This document shows positions 1-8,262 of a stretch of 62,088 nt of DNA, in pieces (positions within the stretch are counted from its first letter, which is position 1; each line of letters begins with the position of its first letter). This DNA comes from Pseudomonadota bacterium (GTDB lineage: Bacteria; Pseudomonadota; Alphaproteobacteria; Rhodobacterales; Rhodobacteraceae), in assembly GCA_021845805.1 (NCBI GenBank), contig JAJZVD010000013.1, positions 1 to 62,088 on the forward strand, given 5' to 3'. Under the pieces are notes generated by a model. It saw only the letters and a program-made list of their open reading frames with translations. It did no database searches and was not told the DNA's origin. Both the position numbers and the translations under genes were made by a program.

Positions 1-656
1 CGCTGTGGTCGGCACTGGCGGCGCTGCGTTATGCGCTGACCCGCGGCGGGCCGGTGGCCTCGTCGCTCTTCGAGACGGGGGGCTTCTGGTATGCCGACCC
101 GAACGCCCGCTCGCCCGACATCCAGTTCCACCTGGGCCTTGGCTCGGGCATCGAGGCGGGGGTTGCCGCCATGCCGAACGGCGGCGTCACGCTGAATTCG
201 GCCTTCCTCCGGCCCCGCTCGCGCGGGACCGTGCGGCTGGCCTCGGCAGACCCCGCCGCGGCGCCGCTGATCGACCCGAACTACTGGGCCGACCCCTACG
301 ACCGCGAGATGTCGCTCCGCGGCCTGCAACTTGCGCGCGATATCCTGCGGCAGGACGCGCTGAAGCCCTTCGTGCTGGCCGAACGGCTTCCCGGCGCGGG
401 CGTGCAGAGCGAGCAGGAGCTGATCGCCTACGCCTGCCGCAACGCCAAGACCGACCACCACCCCGCGGGCACCTGCCGGATGGGTGGCGACCCCGGCGCC
501 GTCCTTGACCCCGAACTGCGCTTCCGCGGGATCGCCGGGCTCAGCGTTGCCGACGCCTCGGTGATGCCGCGGCTTGTCTCTTCCAACACCAACGCGCCCA
601 CGATCATGATCGCCGAAAAAGCCGCCGACATGATCCGCGCCCGCCACGGGATCTGA
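1..656 (+). CDS. GMC-family FAD-dependent oxidoreductase, 3' part only
   Basis: The frame is open from base 3, so the gene begins before the window; about 217 C-terminal residues are visible. They form the substrate-binding and catalytic part of a glucose-methanol-choline oxidoreductase. The motif HHPAGTCRMGG holds the catalytic His, and the family C-terminal signature follows ([18 protein letters not shown]). The FAD-binding N-terminus is not in view. Members oxidise alcohols to aldehydes or ketones (choline, polyols, sugars) with FAD. The next gene starts 3 bases after the stop, so this is the first visible gene of a probable operon with a DUF993 protein, a LacI regulator and a glycerate kinase. 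The substrate is unknown. A related but separate GMC gene lies at 8263-9873. Confidence 0.9.
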   Translation, partial: LWSALAALRYALTRGGPVASSLFETGGFWYADPNARSPDIQFHLGLGSGIEAGVAAMPNGGVTLNSAFLRPRSRGTVRLASADPAAAPLIDPNYWADPYDREMSLRGLQLARDILRQDALKPFVLAERLPGAGVQSEQELIAYACRNAKTDHHPAGTCRMGGDPGAVLDPELRFRGIAGLSVADASVMPRLVSSNTNAPTIMIAEKAADMIRARHGI

Positions 657-659
657 CCC

Positions 660-1829
660 ATGCTGACCCTGCCCACCGACGATGTCCGGCTGGAACCCTA
701 CCGCCTGACCGGCACCCCGCTGGTGCCGCGCGCGCCGCGGGTGGCGCTGACCCGCACCGCCTTTGCCGCGGCCCATGTCGTGTCCGACCCGCTGCGCGAC
801 CGCACCCCCTGGGATGGCCGCCCCGCCGTCGACTGGGAGGCGACGCTGCACTTCCGCGCAAGCCTCTGGGACCAGGGGCTGGGGCTGGCCGAGGCGATGG
901 ACACCGCCCAGCGCGGCATGGGGGTGGACTGGACCACCGCGCGCGAGTTGATCGAGCGCACGCTCGGCGCGGCCAGGGCCCACCCGATGCGCCCCCGCGT
1001 GGCCTGCGGTGCGGGCACCGACCATGTGCCGCCGGCCACGCTGACCACCGCCGACCGCATCGCCGCCGCCTACCTCGAACAGGCCGAGGCGATCGAGGCC
1101 GCGGGGGGCCAGCTGATCCTGATGGCGTCGCGCGCGTTTCCGGCCATCGGCGCCGGGCCCGAGACCTACCGCCAGGTCTACCGGCGCCTGATCGACGGGG
1201 CCGCGGCGCCGGTGATCCTGCACTGGCTGGGCGAGATGTTCGACCCCGCGCTTGCGGGCTACTGGGGCACGACCGATGTGGCGGCGGCCTCGGATGTCGT
1301 GCTGGGGCTGATCGCCGAGAACCCCGGCAAGGTCGACGGCATCAAGATCTCGCTGCTGGACCGGGCGCATGAGGAAGCCTTCCGCGCCCGGCTGCCCGCA
1401 GGTGTGCGGCTTTATACCGGCGACGATTTCAACTACGCCGACCTGATCGCGGGCAATGGCGCGCAGCATTCGCACGCGCTGCTGGGCATCTTTGCCGCAA
1501 TCGCCCCCGCCGCCGCACAGGCGCTCGAGGCGCTGGCGCAGGGCGACATGGCCCGCTACCACGCGCTCCTGGCGCCCACCGTACCGCTCTCGCGCGAGAT
1601 TTTCCGGGCGCCGACGCGGTTCTACAAGGCGGGGATCGCCTTTCTTGCCTGGCTGAACGGCCACCAGACGCATTTTGTTATGCCTGCGGGCTTCCAGTCC
1701 ACCCGGGGGATCGTTCACTATGCCGAGGTGTTCCGGCTGGCGGACCGGGCGGGGCTGCTGACCCGCCCCGATCTGGCCGAGGCGCGGATGCGCGCGCTGC
1801 TGATGGTGTACGGGGTCGAACAGGAGTGA
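660..1829 (+). CDS. DUF993 family protein (dihydrodipicolinate synthase-like TIM barrel)
   Basis: A 389-residue protein recognised as DUF993, a family annotated as dihydrodipicolinate-synthase-like and thought to be a TIM-barrel lyase or aldolase; no reaction is established that I know of. The N-terminal stretch with WDGRPAVDWEATLHF and the later segments ILMASRAFPAIG and GKVDGIKISLLD fit the family, and the length is typical. It starts 3 bases after the GMC gene and its stop overlaps a possible GTG start of the LacI gene, so it is very likely co-transcribed. Placed between an alcohol oxidase and a glycerate kinase, it could cleave or isomerise an oxidised sugar or polyol. That role is inferred from context only. 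Confidence 0.85.
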   Translation: MLTLPTDDVRLEPYRLTGTPLVPRAPRVALTRTAFAAAHVVSDPLRDRTPWDGRPAVDWEATLHFRASLWDQGLGLAEAMDTAQRGMGVDWTTARELIERTLGAARAHPMRPRVACGAGTDHVPPATLTTADRIAAAYLEQAEAIEAAGGQLILMASRAFPAIGAGPETYRQVYRRLIDGAAAPVILHWLGEMFDPALAGYWGTTDVAAASDVVLGLIAENPGKVDGIKISLLDRAHEEAFRARLPAGVRLYTGDDFNYADLIAGNGAQHSHALLGIFAAIAPAAAQALEALAQGDMARYHALLAPTVPLSREIFRAPTRFYKAGIAFLAWLNGHQTHFVMPAGFQSTRGIVHYAEVFRLADRAGLLTRPDLAEARMRALLMVYGVEQE

Positions 1830-1831
1830 GC

Positions 1832-2845
1832 ATGAACCGCAGGCCGACGATCATCGACGTGGCGCGTCAGGCCGGCGTTTCCAAATCCACCGTCAGTCTC
1901 GTGCTGCAGGACAGCCCGCTGGTGCGCGACGAAACCCGCGAGGCGGTGCGTCAGGCCATGGCCGAGATCGGCTACGTCTACAACCGCGCCGCCGCCACCC
2001 TGCGGTCGGCCGAGGCCGGGCTGATCGGGCTGGTCATCAACGACCTGCGCAACCCGTTCTTCACCGAATTCGCCACCTCGGTGCAGATGGCGCTGTCGGC
2101 CGAAGGCTTTGCCGTGGTGGTGGCCAACACCGACGAGGACGTGCGCCTGCAGGAACAGGTGGTGGGCGCGATGATCGAACACGGGGTCTCTGCCGTGGTG
2201 ATCTCGCCCGCCTACGGGGCCGATGACACCACCTTCGACAGGCTCGCGCGGGCCCGCATCCCCGCGCTTCAGGTGCTGCGGCAGGGCGATGCGCGAACCG
2301 ACCTGTTCCCCTTCGCCGCCCCCGATTACGAACGCGGCAGCCGACTGGCGACGGAACACCTGCTGGCGATGGGCGCGCGCCACATCGCCTTCGTCGGCGG
2401 GCTGGAAGGCCGTGCCGTCACGCGCGAACGGCTGTCGGGCTACCTGTCGATCCTGGCCGAGCGCGGGATGGCCCCGTTCACCCTCTTCGGCCGCTCGGCC
2501 CGCAGCTTCGGCCGCGAGGCCGCGCGCGCCATCCTGCGCGACCATCCCGGGATCGATGCCGCCGTCTGCTTCAACGACCTTGTGGCGCTGGGGATGCTGA
2601 CGGGCTTTGCCGAGGCCGGGCGGCCGGTGGGCACGGCCTTCCGTCTGGTGGGCTTCGACGACATCGAGGAATGTGCCCAGGTCTACCCCGCGCTGTCCTC
2701 GGTGCGCTGCGACATCGCGGGCTTCGGGCACAGAGTTGCGCAAACCGCGCTGGCATGGCTTAAGACAGGGCAGCAACCCGCCCCCGTGACCCTGACGGGG
2801 GTGACCCTGATCGCCCGCAGTTCCAGCACCGGAGAGCCGATGTGA
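1832..2845 (+). CDS. LacI-family transcriptional regulator
   Basis: A LacI/GalR repressor of 337 residues. The N-terminal helix-turn-helix (TIIDVARQAGVSKSTVSLVL) is followed by the hinge helix (AAATLRS) and a periplasmic-binding-protein-like sensor domain (GLIGLVINDLRNPFF, later LVGFDDIEECAQVYPALSSV). I chose ATG 1832 because AGGAG at 1822-1826 sits 5 bases upstream; a GTG at 1826 would add two residues. The next gene starts inside this gene's ATG-TGA end, so the two are translationally coupled. It probably represses this catabolic cluster in response to a sugar-like inducer. No operator could be assigned because the operon promoter is outside the window. Confidence 0.93.
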   Translation: MNRRPTIIDVARQAGVSKSTVSLVLQDSPLVRDETREAVRQAMAEIGYVYNRAAATLRSAEAGLIGLVINDLRNPFFTEFATSVQMALSAEGFAVVVANTDEDVRLQEQVVGAMIEHGVSAVVISPAYGADDTTFDRLARARIPALQVLRQGDARTDLFPFAAPDYERGSRLATEHLLAMGARHIAFVGGLEGRAVTRERLSGYLSILAERGMAPFTLFGRSARSFGREAARAILRDHPGIDAAVCFNDLVALGMLTGFAEAGRPVGTAFRLVGFDDIEECAQVYPALSSVRCDIAGFGHRVAQTALAWLKTGQQPAPVTLTGVTLIARSSSTGEPM

Positions 2846-4113
2846 CGCTGCCTGCCCCTGATGCCTTCCTGCGCAGCCTCTTCGACCGGGCGGTCGCGGT
2901 GGCAGACCCGATGCGCGCGCTCGCCCGGCATCTGCCGCCGAAGCCCGCAGGCCGGGTGGTGGTGGTCGGCGCGGGCAAGGCCAGCGCCCGGATGGCCGAG
3001 GCGGTGGAAGCCGCCTGGGGCCCCTGCGAGGGGCTGGTCATCACCCGCTACGGCTATGCCCGCCCCTGCCGCGGGATCGAGATCGTCGAGGCCGCACACC
3101 CGGTGCCCGATGCGGCGGGCGCCGCCGCGACGGCGCGGATGCTGGCGCTGCTGGCGGGGCTGGGGGCGGATGATTTCGTACTGGCGCTGATGTCGGGCGG
3201 GGCATCGGCCCTGCTGGTGGCGCCAGTCGAAGGCGTGAGCCTTGCCGAAAAGCAGGCGGTGAACGCGGCGCTGCTGGCCTCGGGCGCGCCGATCGACAAG
3301 ATGAACACCGTCCGCAAGCACCTGAGCCGGGTCAAGGGCGGCCAGCTTGCGGCGGCGGCCTTCCCCGCGCAGATGCTCGCGCTGATGATTTCGGATGTGC
3401 CGGGGGATGATCCGGCCTTCATCGGATCCGGTCCGACGGTGGGCGATGCCACCACCCCTGCCGACGCGCGGGCGATCCTGAAACACTGGGCGGTGCCGGT
3501 GCCGCCCGCGGTGCAGGCGGCGCTGGCGCGGCCCTCGGGCGTGATCGCGCCCGGCGACCCGCGGCTGGCCCGCACCCGGAACCACGTCTTCGCCGCCCCC
3601 GCGCAATCGCTGGAGGCCGCGGCGGATCTGGCGCGGGCCACCGGATGCCAGGTGCGCATGCTGGGCGACGCGGTGGAAGGCGAGGCGCGCGAGGTGGCCG
3701 CGGACCAGGCGCGTCTGGCGCAGGCGGTGCGCGCGGGCCTGCGCCCGGGCGACGCGCCGGTGCTCTTGCTGTCGGGCGGCGAACTGACGGTGACGCGGCG
3801 GGGCGATGGCATCGGCGGGCCGAATGCCGAATTCTGCCTGGCGATGGCGGTGGCGCTGGACGGCGCGCCGGGCATCCACGCCATCGCCTGCGACACCGAC
3901 GGGGTGGACGGGGCCGCCGAGGTGGCGGGCGCGCTGGTCTCGCCCGGCACGTTGGCCGCGGCCCGGCAGGCGGGGGTTTCGGCCGAGGCCGCGCTGGCCC
4001 GCAACGATGCCCACGGCTTCTTCAGCCGGATAGGCGCGCAGGTGGTCACCGGGCCCACCCTGACCAACGTGAACGACTTCCGCGCCATCCTGATCCTGCC
4101 CCCCGCGGGCTGA
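2842..4113 (+). CDS. Glycerate 2-kinase (MOFRL family)
   Basis: A 423-residue glycerate kinase of the DUF4147/MOFRL type, once annotated as hydroxypyruvate reductase TtuD. It phosphorylates D-glycerate, usually to 2-phosphoglycerate, feeding lower glycolysis. Visible motifs are the N-terminal VVVVGAGKASARMAEAV, the central LALMSGGASALLVAP and NTVRKHLSRVKGGQLA, and the C-terminal MOFRL part with CDTDGVDG near residue 350. Length is typical. The start is GTG 2842, overlapping the LacI stop, with GGAGAG at 2831-2836 as ribosome site. As the last gene of the cluster it suggests that the pathway served by the GMC and DUF993 proteins ends in glycerate. Confidence 0.92.
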   Translation: MTLPAPDAFLRSLFDRAVAVADPMRALARHLPPKPAGRVVVVGAGKASARMAEAVEAAWGPCEGLVITRYGYARPCRGIEIVEAAHPVPDAAGAAATARMLALLAGLGADDFVLALMSGGASALLVAPVEGVSLAEKQAVNAALLASGAPIDKMNTVRKHLSRVKGGQLAAAAFPAQMLALMISDVPGDDPAFIGSGPTVGDATTPADARAILKHWAVPVPPAVQAALARPSGVIAPGDPRLARTRNHVFAAPAQSLEAAADLARATGCQVRMLGDAVEGEAREVAADQARLAQAVRAGLRPGDAPVLLLSGGELTVTRRGDGIGGPNAEFCLAMAVALDGAPGIHAIACDTDGVDGAAEVAGALVSPGTLAAARQAGVSAEAALARNDAHGFFSRIGAQVVTGPTLTNVNDFRAILILPPAG

Positions 4114-4223
4114 GCCCGCCCGCGGCACCGGACAGCGGGCGCCGGGGAACATCGGCGACCTTGCACATTGCAAAGCGGCACCCGATGGGCCATGTGACCC
4201 CGAGAGACGGGGAAAGGCGGCGG

Positions 4224-4934
4224 ATGACGATGTTGAAGCGACTGGCGCAGCGCGTGAACGACTGGGAACGGTCGCTGCACAACCGCTATACCCATGACAT
4301 CAGCGACCCCGCCGAACGCCGCCGCTCGCATTTCTATGTCCGCTGGCTGGATCATGGGGTGCTGCGCACCTTCTGGACCAACCACGCCGAGGTGGCCCCT
4401 GGGGTCTGGCGGTCGAACCATCCGGCGCATGAACGGCTGGCCGATCTGGCGGCCGAGGGGTTCAAGACCATCCTGAACCTGCGCGGCGGCTTTCACCTTG
4501 CGCACCACAAGTTCGAAAAGGAAAGCTGCGCCCGGCTGGGGATGAGGCTGGTGGATGTGCCGATGTCGGCCCGTACCGCGCCCGACCCCAAGACGCTCTT
4601 GAACCTGATCCGCGCGCTGGGCGAGGTGGAAAAGCCGGTGCTGATGCATTGCAAGTCGGGTGCCGACCGCACCGGGCTTGCCGCCGCGATTTACCTTATG
4701 GAATACGCGGGCGCCCCGCTCGAGGTCGCCCGCAGGCAGCTGAGCCCGCGCTTCCTGCATTTCCGCCGGTCGAAGACCGGGATCCTCGATCATGTGCTGG
4801 ATCTCTACGGCGCGCGGCTGGCACAGGGGCCGATCCGCTTTGCCGACTGGGTGGAGACCGAATATGACATGGCCGCCGCGGCACGGGGGTTTGCCGAACG
4901 GCAGGCCCGCCGCGGCCTGTTCGGCCGGGGCTAG
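4224..4934 (+). CDS. Tyrosine/dual-specificity phosphatase-like protein
   Basis: A 236-residue cysteine-based phosphatase. The P-loop HCKSGADRTG gives the HCx5R signature with nucleophile Cys143 and Arg149; KTILNLRGG near residue 81 is typical of DSP/PTP-like bacterial enzymes. No signal peptide, so probably cytoplasmic. GGAAAGG at 4211-4217 sits 6 bases before ATG 4224; longer in-frame starts exist upstream but lack a ribosome site this good. It is 110 bases after the glycerate kinase and 4 bases before the GT29 gene, with which it probably forms a two-gene unit. The substrate could be a protein or a phosphorylated sugar or lipid; the pairing with a glycosyltransferase makes a glycan-related role possible. 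That is inference. Confidence 0.85.
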   Translation: MTMLKRLAQRVNDWERSLHNRYTHDISDPAERRRSHFYVRWLDHGVLRTFWTNHAEVAPGVWRSNHPAHERLADLAAEGFKTILNLRGGFHLAHHKFEKESCARLGMRLVDVPMSARTAPDPKTLLNLIRALGEVEKPVLMHCKSGADRTGLAAAIYLMEYAGAPLEVARRQLSPRFLHFRRSKTGILDHVLDLYGARLAQGPIRFADWVETEYDMAAAARGFAERQARRGLFGRG

Positions 4935-4938
4935 GGCG

Positions 4939-5565
4939 ATGGCGGGCGCGCTCGACTGGCTGCGCTTCCGGCTGGCCCGCGCCACCCGCAACGACGCCGC
5001 GCTGGCCGCCCGCGGCATCGGCGAAGCGCAGGCGCTGGCCGATCTGGCCGGGCGGCGGGTCGCGCTGGTGGGCAATGCCCGCGCCCTGGCCGACGGTGCC
5101 CGCGGCGCCGAGATCGACGCGCATGACGTGGTGATCCGCATCAACAGGGCGCCGATGCCCGCGGCGCGGTCGCATGGCACCCGGACAGACTGGCTGGCGC
5201 TGGCGGTGCGGATGGATGGCCCGACGTTGGACCGGCTGAACCCGCGGCTGGTGCTGTGGATGAGCCACAAGCGCAAGCGCCTGCCCTGGGCGGCGGTGCA
5301 GCGTCGGTTCCGCCTGCATCCGCAGGCCGAGATCGCCCGGCTTTGGCGGGCGCTTGGGGCGCAGCCCACCACCGGGCTGATGCTGATCGACCTGCTGTCG
5401 CGCTCGCAGGCGACCCAGATCGATCTGTACGGCTTCGACTTCTTCGCCTCGCTCTCGCTCTCGGGGCGGCGCACAGCCGACAGGGTGCCGCATGACTTCG
5501 CAGCCGAGGCGACCTTCGTCGACCGCCTGCTGCTGGCCGACGACCGCTTTCACCTGATCCGCTAG
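4939..5565 (+). CDS. Sialyltransferase-like glycosyltransferase (GT29-type)
   Basis: A 208-residue protein resembling bacterial members of glycosyltransferase family 29, whose animal members are sialyltransferases. Residues 41-70 resemble the CMP-binding sialylmotif L (VALVGNARAL, then HDVVIRIN). PTTGLMLIDLL at 143-153 resembles motif S, followed by LYGFDFF at 163-169 and HDFAAE at 185-190. It lacks the membrane anchor and stem of eukaryotic enzymes and is much shorter, so it would act in the cytoplasm on an envelope glycan precursor. It starts 4 bases after the phosphatase stop. Neither a CMP-sialic acid synthase nor a nonulosonate pathway is visible, so the donor is unknown. Family call is fairly secure; sialyl transfer is unproven. 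Confidence 0.75.
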   Translation: MAGALDWLRFRLARATRNDAALAARGIGEAQALADLAGRRVALVGNARALADGARGAEIDAHDVVIRINRAPMPAARSHGTRTDWLALAVRMDGPTLDRLNPRLVLWMSHKRKRLPWAAVQRRFRLHPQAEIARLWRALGAQPTTGLMLIDLLSRSQATQIDLYGFDFFASLSLSGRRTADRVPHDFAAEATFVDRLLLADDRFHLIR

Positions 5566-5670
5566 CGCGGGGCCCTTGCGGCCAAGGCGCCGAAACTGAC
5601 GAATCCGCTTTCGCAGAAGGGCCGCTTGCGCTATCTGGCCGCGTCTTTCATGCCGTAACGGAGGGGTCCG

Positions 5671-6693
5671 ATGGGCTACAGGGTCGTTGTCGCCGGGGCC
5701 ACCGGCAATGTGGGTCGCGAGATGCTGAACATCCTGGCGGAACGCGAGTTTCCGGTGGATGACATCGCCGCGCTGGCCAGCCGCAAGTCGCTGGGCACCG
5801 AGGTGAGCTTTGGCGACCGCACGCTGAAGACGAAGGATCTGGACACCTTCGATTTCGCGGGCTGGGACATCGCGCTGTTCGCCGTAGGCTCGGAAGCGAC
5901 CAAGATCTACGCGCCGCGCGCCGCCGCCGCGGGCTGCGTGGTGATCGACAACTCCTCGCTCTACCGCTACGACCCCGCGATCCCGCTGGTGGTGCCCGAG
6001 GTGAACCCCGAAGCGGTGGAGCACTACACCAACAAGATGATCATCGCGAACCCCAACTGCTCGACCGCGCAGATGGTGGTGGCGCTGAAGCCGCTGCACG
6101 ACCGCGCGAAGATCAAGCGCGTCGTGGTGTCGACCTACCAGTCCGTCTCGGGCGCCGGCAAGGACGGTATGGACGAGCTGTGGAACCAGACCAAGGGCAT
6201 GTATGTGCCCGGCCAGGAGGTCGCGCCGAAGAAGTTCACCAAGCAGATCGCCTTCAACGTGATCCCGCACATCGACGTTTTCCTTGAGGACGGCCAGACC
6301 AAGGAAGAATGGAAGATGGTGGCCGAGACCAAGAAGATCCTCGACAAGGCAATCAAGGTTACCGCCACCTGCGTGCGGGTGCCGGTGTTCGTCGGCCATT
6401 CGGAATCGATCAACATCGAGTTCGAGGATCACCTTGACGAGGCCGAGGCCCGCGACATCCTGCGCGAGGCGCCGGGCGTTCTGGTGATCGACAAGCGCGA
6501 GCCCGGCGGCTACATCACGCCGGTCGAATGCGTGGGCGAATACGCCACCTACGTCAGCCGCATCCGGCAGGACCCGACGATCGACAACGGCATCAACCTG
6601 TGGTGCGTGTCCGACAACCTGCGCAAGGGTGCCGCGCTGAATGCGGTGCAGATCGCCGAGGTCCTCGGCAACCGCTGCCTGAAGAAGGGGTGA
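5671..6693 (+). CDS. asd: Aspartate-semialdehyde dehydrogenase
   Basis: A 340-residue cytoplasmic NADP-dependent enzyme reducing aspartyl phosphate to aspartate semialdehyde, the branch point to lysine/diaminopimelate, threonine and methionine. The nucleotide-binding start VVVAGATGNVGREML, the catalytic cysteine Cys130 in NPNCST, the substrate-binding STYQSVSGAGKDGM, and the later RVPVFVGHSESI with the catalytic His are all intact. Length is normal. GGAGGGG lies just before the ATG. It is monocistronic: 105 bases separate it from the gene before, and a REP-like repeat pair begins 6 bases after the stop. dapD of the same pathway is 24 kb away, so the lysine genes are scattered. Confidence 0.97.
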   Translation: MGYRVVVAGATGNVGREMLNILAEREFPVDDIAALASRKSLGTEVSFGDRTLKTKDLDTFDFAGWDIALFAVGSEATKIYAPRAAAAGCVVIDNSSLYRYDPAIPLVVPEVNPEAVEHYTNKMIIANPNCSTAQMVVALKPLHDRAKIKRVVVSTYQSVSGAGKDGMDELWNQTKGMYVPGQEVAPKKFTKQIAFNVIPHIDVFLEDGQTKEEWKMVAETKKILDKAIKVTATCVRVPVFVGHSESINIEFEDHLDEAEARDILREAPGVLVIDKREPGGYITPVECVGEYATYVSRIRQDPTIDNGINLWCVSDNLRKGAALNAVQIAEVLGNRCLKKG

Positions 6694-6698
6694 GTGGC

Positions 6699-6876
6699 GC
6701 CCGCAATCGCTCCAGTGGAGCGATTGCAGCCACGAACGCCCGAAGCGCAAGCGCAGGGCCGGGGCACGACCCGGGCCGAACGGGCGAGCAAGCCTGCGAG
6801 CCCCGGGCCGCCCGCAATCGCTCCGGTGGAGCGATTGCAGCCACGAACGCCCGAAGCGCAAGCGAAGGGCCGGGGC
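6699..6876. repeat. Two direct 67-bp repeats, each with an 11-bp palindromic hairpin (REP-like)
   Basis: Copies at 6699-6765 and 6810-6876 differ at two bases only. Each begins with GCAATCGCTCC, a 3-base loop, and its exact complement GGAGCGATTGC (6703-6727 and 6814-6838), followed by a shared 37-bp tail running from the second arm. The 44 bases between copies are unrelated GC-rich DNA. The pair lies directly after the asd stop and before the LLM gene. Short ORFs can be read through in several frames but none looks like a protein. The arrangement is typical of REP/BIME elements. Whether it acts in termination, mRNA stability or gyrase binding cannot be told here. Confidence 0.85.
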
Positions 6877-6967
6877 CCGGCCCGCCCCGCACAGCCCCCG
6901 TGCGCCCCGGCCCTCTTCCGGCACGCCCCCTTCCCCGCTATCTCTGCCCCCTGATGCGGAGATTGCC

Positions 6968-8008
6968 ATGACCCAAGCCCTCGAACTCGGCCTCGACACC
7001 TTCGGAGACGTCACGCAGGGCGCGGATGGCGCGTTGCTGGCGCAGGACCAGGTGCTGCGCGACGTGGTGGATCAGGCGGTGCTGGCCGATCAGGTCGGCA
7101 TCCATTTCATCGGCCTTGGCGAACATCACCGGGCGGATTTCGCGATCTCGTCGCCCGAGGTGGTGCTGGCCGCCATCGCCGCCCGCACAAGCCGCATCCA
7201 TCTGGGCTCGGCTGTCACGGTGCTGTCCTCGGATGATCCGGTGCGGGTGTTCCAGCGGTTCTCCACCCTCAACGCGCTGTCGAACGGCCGGGCCGAGGTG
7301 ATCCTGGGCCGCGGGTCGTTCACCGAAAGCTTTCCGCTCTTCGGCCTGGCGCTGGACGATTACGAAAAGCTGTTCGAGGAAAAGCTCGACCTCTTCGCCC
7401 GCCTCACCCGCGAGCCCCGGGTGACATGGAGCGGCGAGACCCGTGCGCCGTTGCAGAACCAGCAGGTGTTCCCCACCCTGTCGCAGCCGCTGACCACCTG
7501 GGTCGGCGTGGGCGGCAGCCCGGAATCGGTGGTGCGCTGCGTGGTGCATGACCTGCCGATGATGCTGGCCATCATCGGCGGCGACCCGCGCCGGTTCCGC
7601 CCGCATGTGGATCTGTACCTGCGCGCCTGCGCCCAGATCGGCCACCCGGTGCGCCCGCTGGGCGTGCATTCGCCGGGCCATGTGGCCGACACCGACGACG
7701 AGGCGCGCGAACAGGTGTGGCCGCATTACAAGAAGCTGCATGACCGCATCGGCAGCGAGCGCGGCTGGGCACCCATGGCGAAAAGCCAGTTCGAGGCCGA
7801 GGTGGCGCAGGGCTCGCTCTATGTCGGATCGCCCGAGACGGTGGCGAAGAAGATTGCAGCCACCGCGACGGCGCTGGGGCTGGGCCGGTTCGACCTGAAA
7901 TATGCCTCGGGGCCGATGCCCCATGCGCAGTTGATGCGGTCGGTGGAACTTTACGGCACCCGGGTGATCCCGCTGGTGCGCGAGATGCTGGCAGAGCCTC
8001 GGGCCTGA
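6968..8008 (+). CDS. LLM-class flavin-dependent oxidoreductase (luciferase-like)
   Basis: A 346-residue bacterial-luciferase-like monooxygenase using reduced FMN or F420; in this lineage FMN is likely. The family pattern is clear: LGEHHRADFAISSPEVVLAA near residue 55, TSRIHLGSAVTVLSSDDPVR, then FSTLNALSNGRAEVILGRGS and a C-terminal LYVGSPETVAKKI. It has no signal peptide. GGAG lies 6 bases before the ATG. A small GC hairpin at 8013-8027 follows the stop. It stands alone between the repeat pair at 6699-6876 and the structured element at 8077-8229. The substrate cannot be predicted. Confidence 0.9.
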   Translation: MTQALELGLDTFGDVTQGADGALLAQDQVLRDVVDQAVLADQVGIHFIGLGEHHRADFAISSPEVVLAAIAARTSRIHLGSAVTVLSSDDPVRVFQRFSTLNALSNGRAEVILGRGSFTESFPLFGLALDDYEKLFEEKLDLFARLTREPRVTWSGETRAPLQNQQVFPTLSQPLTTWVGVGGSPESVVRCVVHDLPMMLAIIGGDPRRFRPHVDLYLRACAQIGHPVRPLGVHSPGHVADTDDEAREQVWPHYKKLHDRIGSERGWAPMAKSQFEAEVAQGSLYVGSPETVAKKIAATATALGLGRFDLKYASGPMPHAQLMRSVELYGTRVIPLVREMLAEPRA

Positions 8009-8076
8009 CGCCGGGGCCGGTGGCCCCACACCGGGCGTGGCGGCCTCCTACCCCGACTCACACGACACAGGGCCAT

Positions 8077-8229
8077 CGCCCGACCGCGGGTGGGCGCTGC
8101 GCGGGCGAAGGTCTGCGCTTTACGGCGCGACATCTCGTGAGGGTGAGCCCGCGCGGTTCCACCAAGGAGCGCCCGCCTGAGGGGCGGTCGGGCGCTGGCC
8201 CGGGGGCGCTTCGCGCTGCTCCCCGGGCC
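8077..8229. other. Highly structured intergenic element with nested inverted repeats
   Basis: The space between two converging genes holds three nested stems: 8077-8087 pairs exactly with 8184-8194 (11 bp, CGCCCGACCGC), 8089-8098 with 8168-8177 (10 bp, one G-T wobble), and 8099-8106 with 8147-8154 (8 bp). A separate hairpin follows: GGCCCGGGG at 8197-8205 with CCCCGGGCC at 8221-8229, enclosing a small GCGC-TTC-GCGC stem. No convincing protein is encoded. It could be a dispersed repeat (MITE or REP type) with terminal inverted repeats, a stand-alone RNA gene, or an elaborate bidirectional terminator. Signature bases of SRP RNA, RNase P RNA and tmRNA were not seen. Confidence 0.6.
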
Positions 8230-8262
8230 GGAGAGAGGCGCGGCACCCGTCCACCCCGTTTC

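Noticed and set aside
3054-5474. 806-codon minus-strand open frame over the glycerate kinase, phosphatase and GT29 genes
   Set aside because: Low-complexity Arg/Ala/Ser composition typical of antisense frames in high-GC DNA; three recognisable genes occupy the plus strand.
6694-6967. Short frames through the 6699-6876 repeats that could be read as an Asd extension or small proteins
   Set aside because: asd stops at 6693 and the frames simply translate the repeat; no ribosome site or conserved protein.
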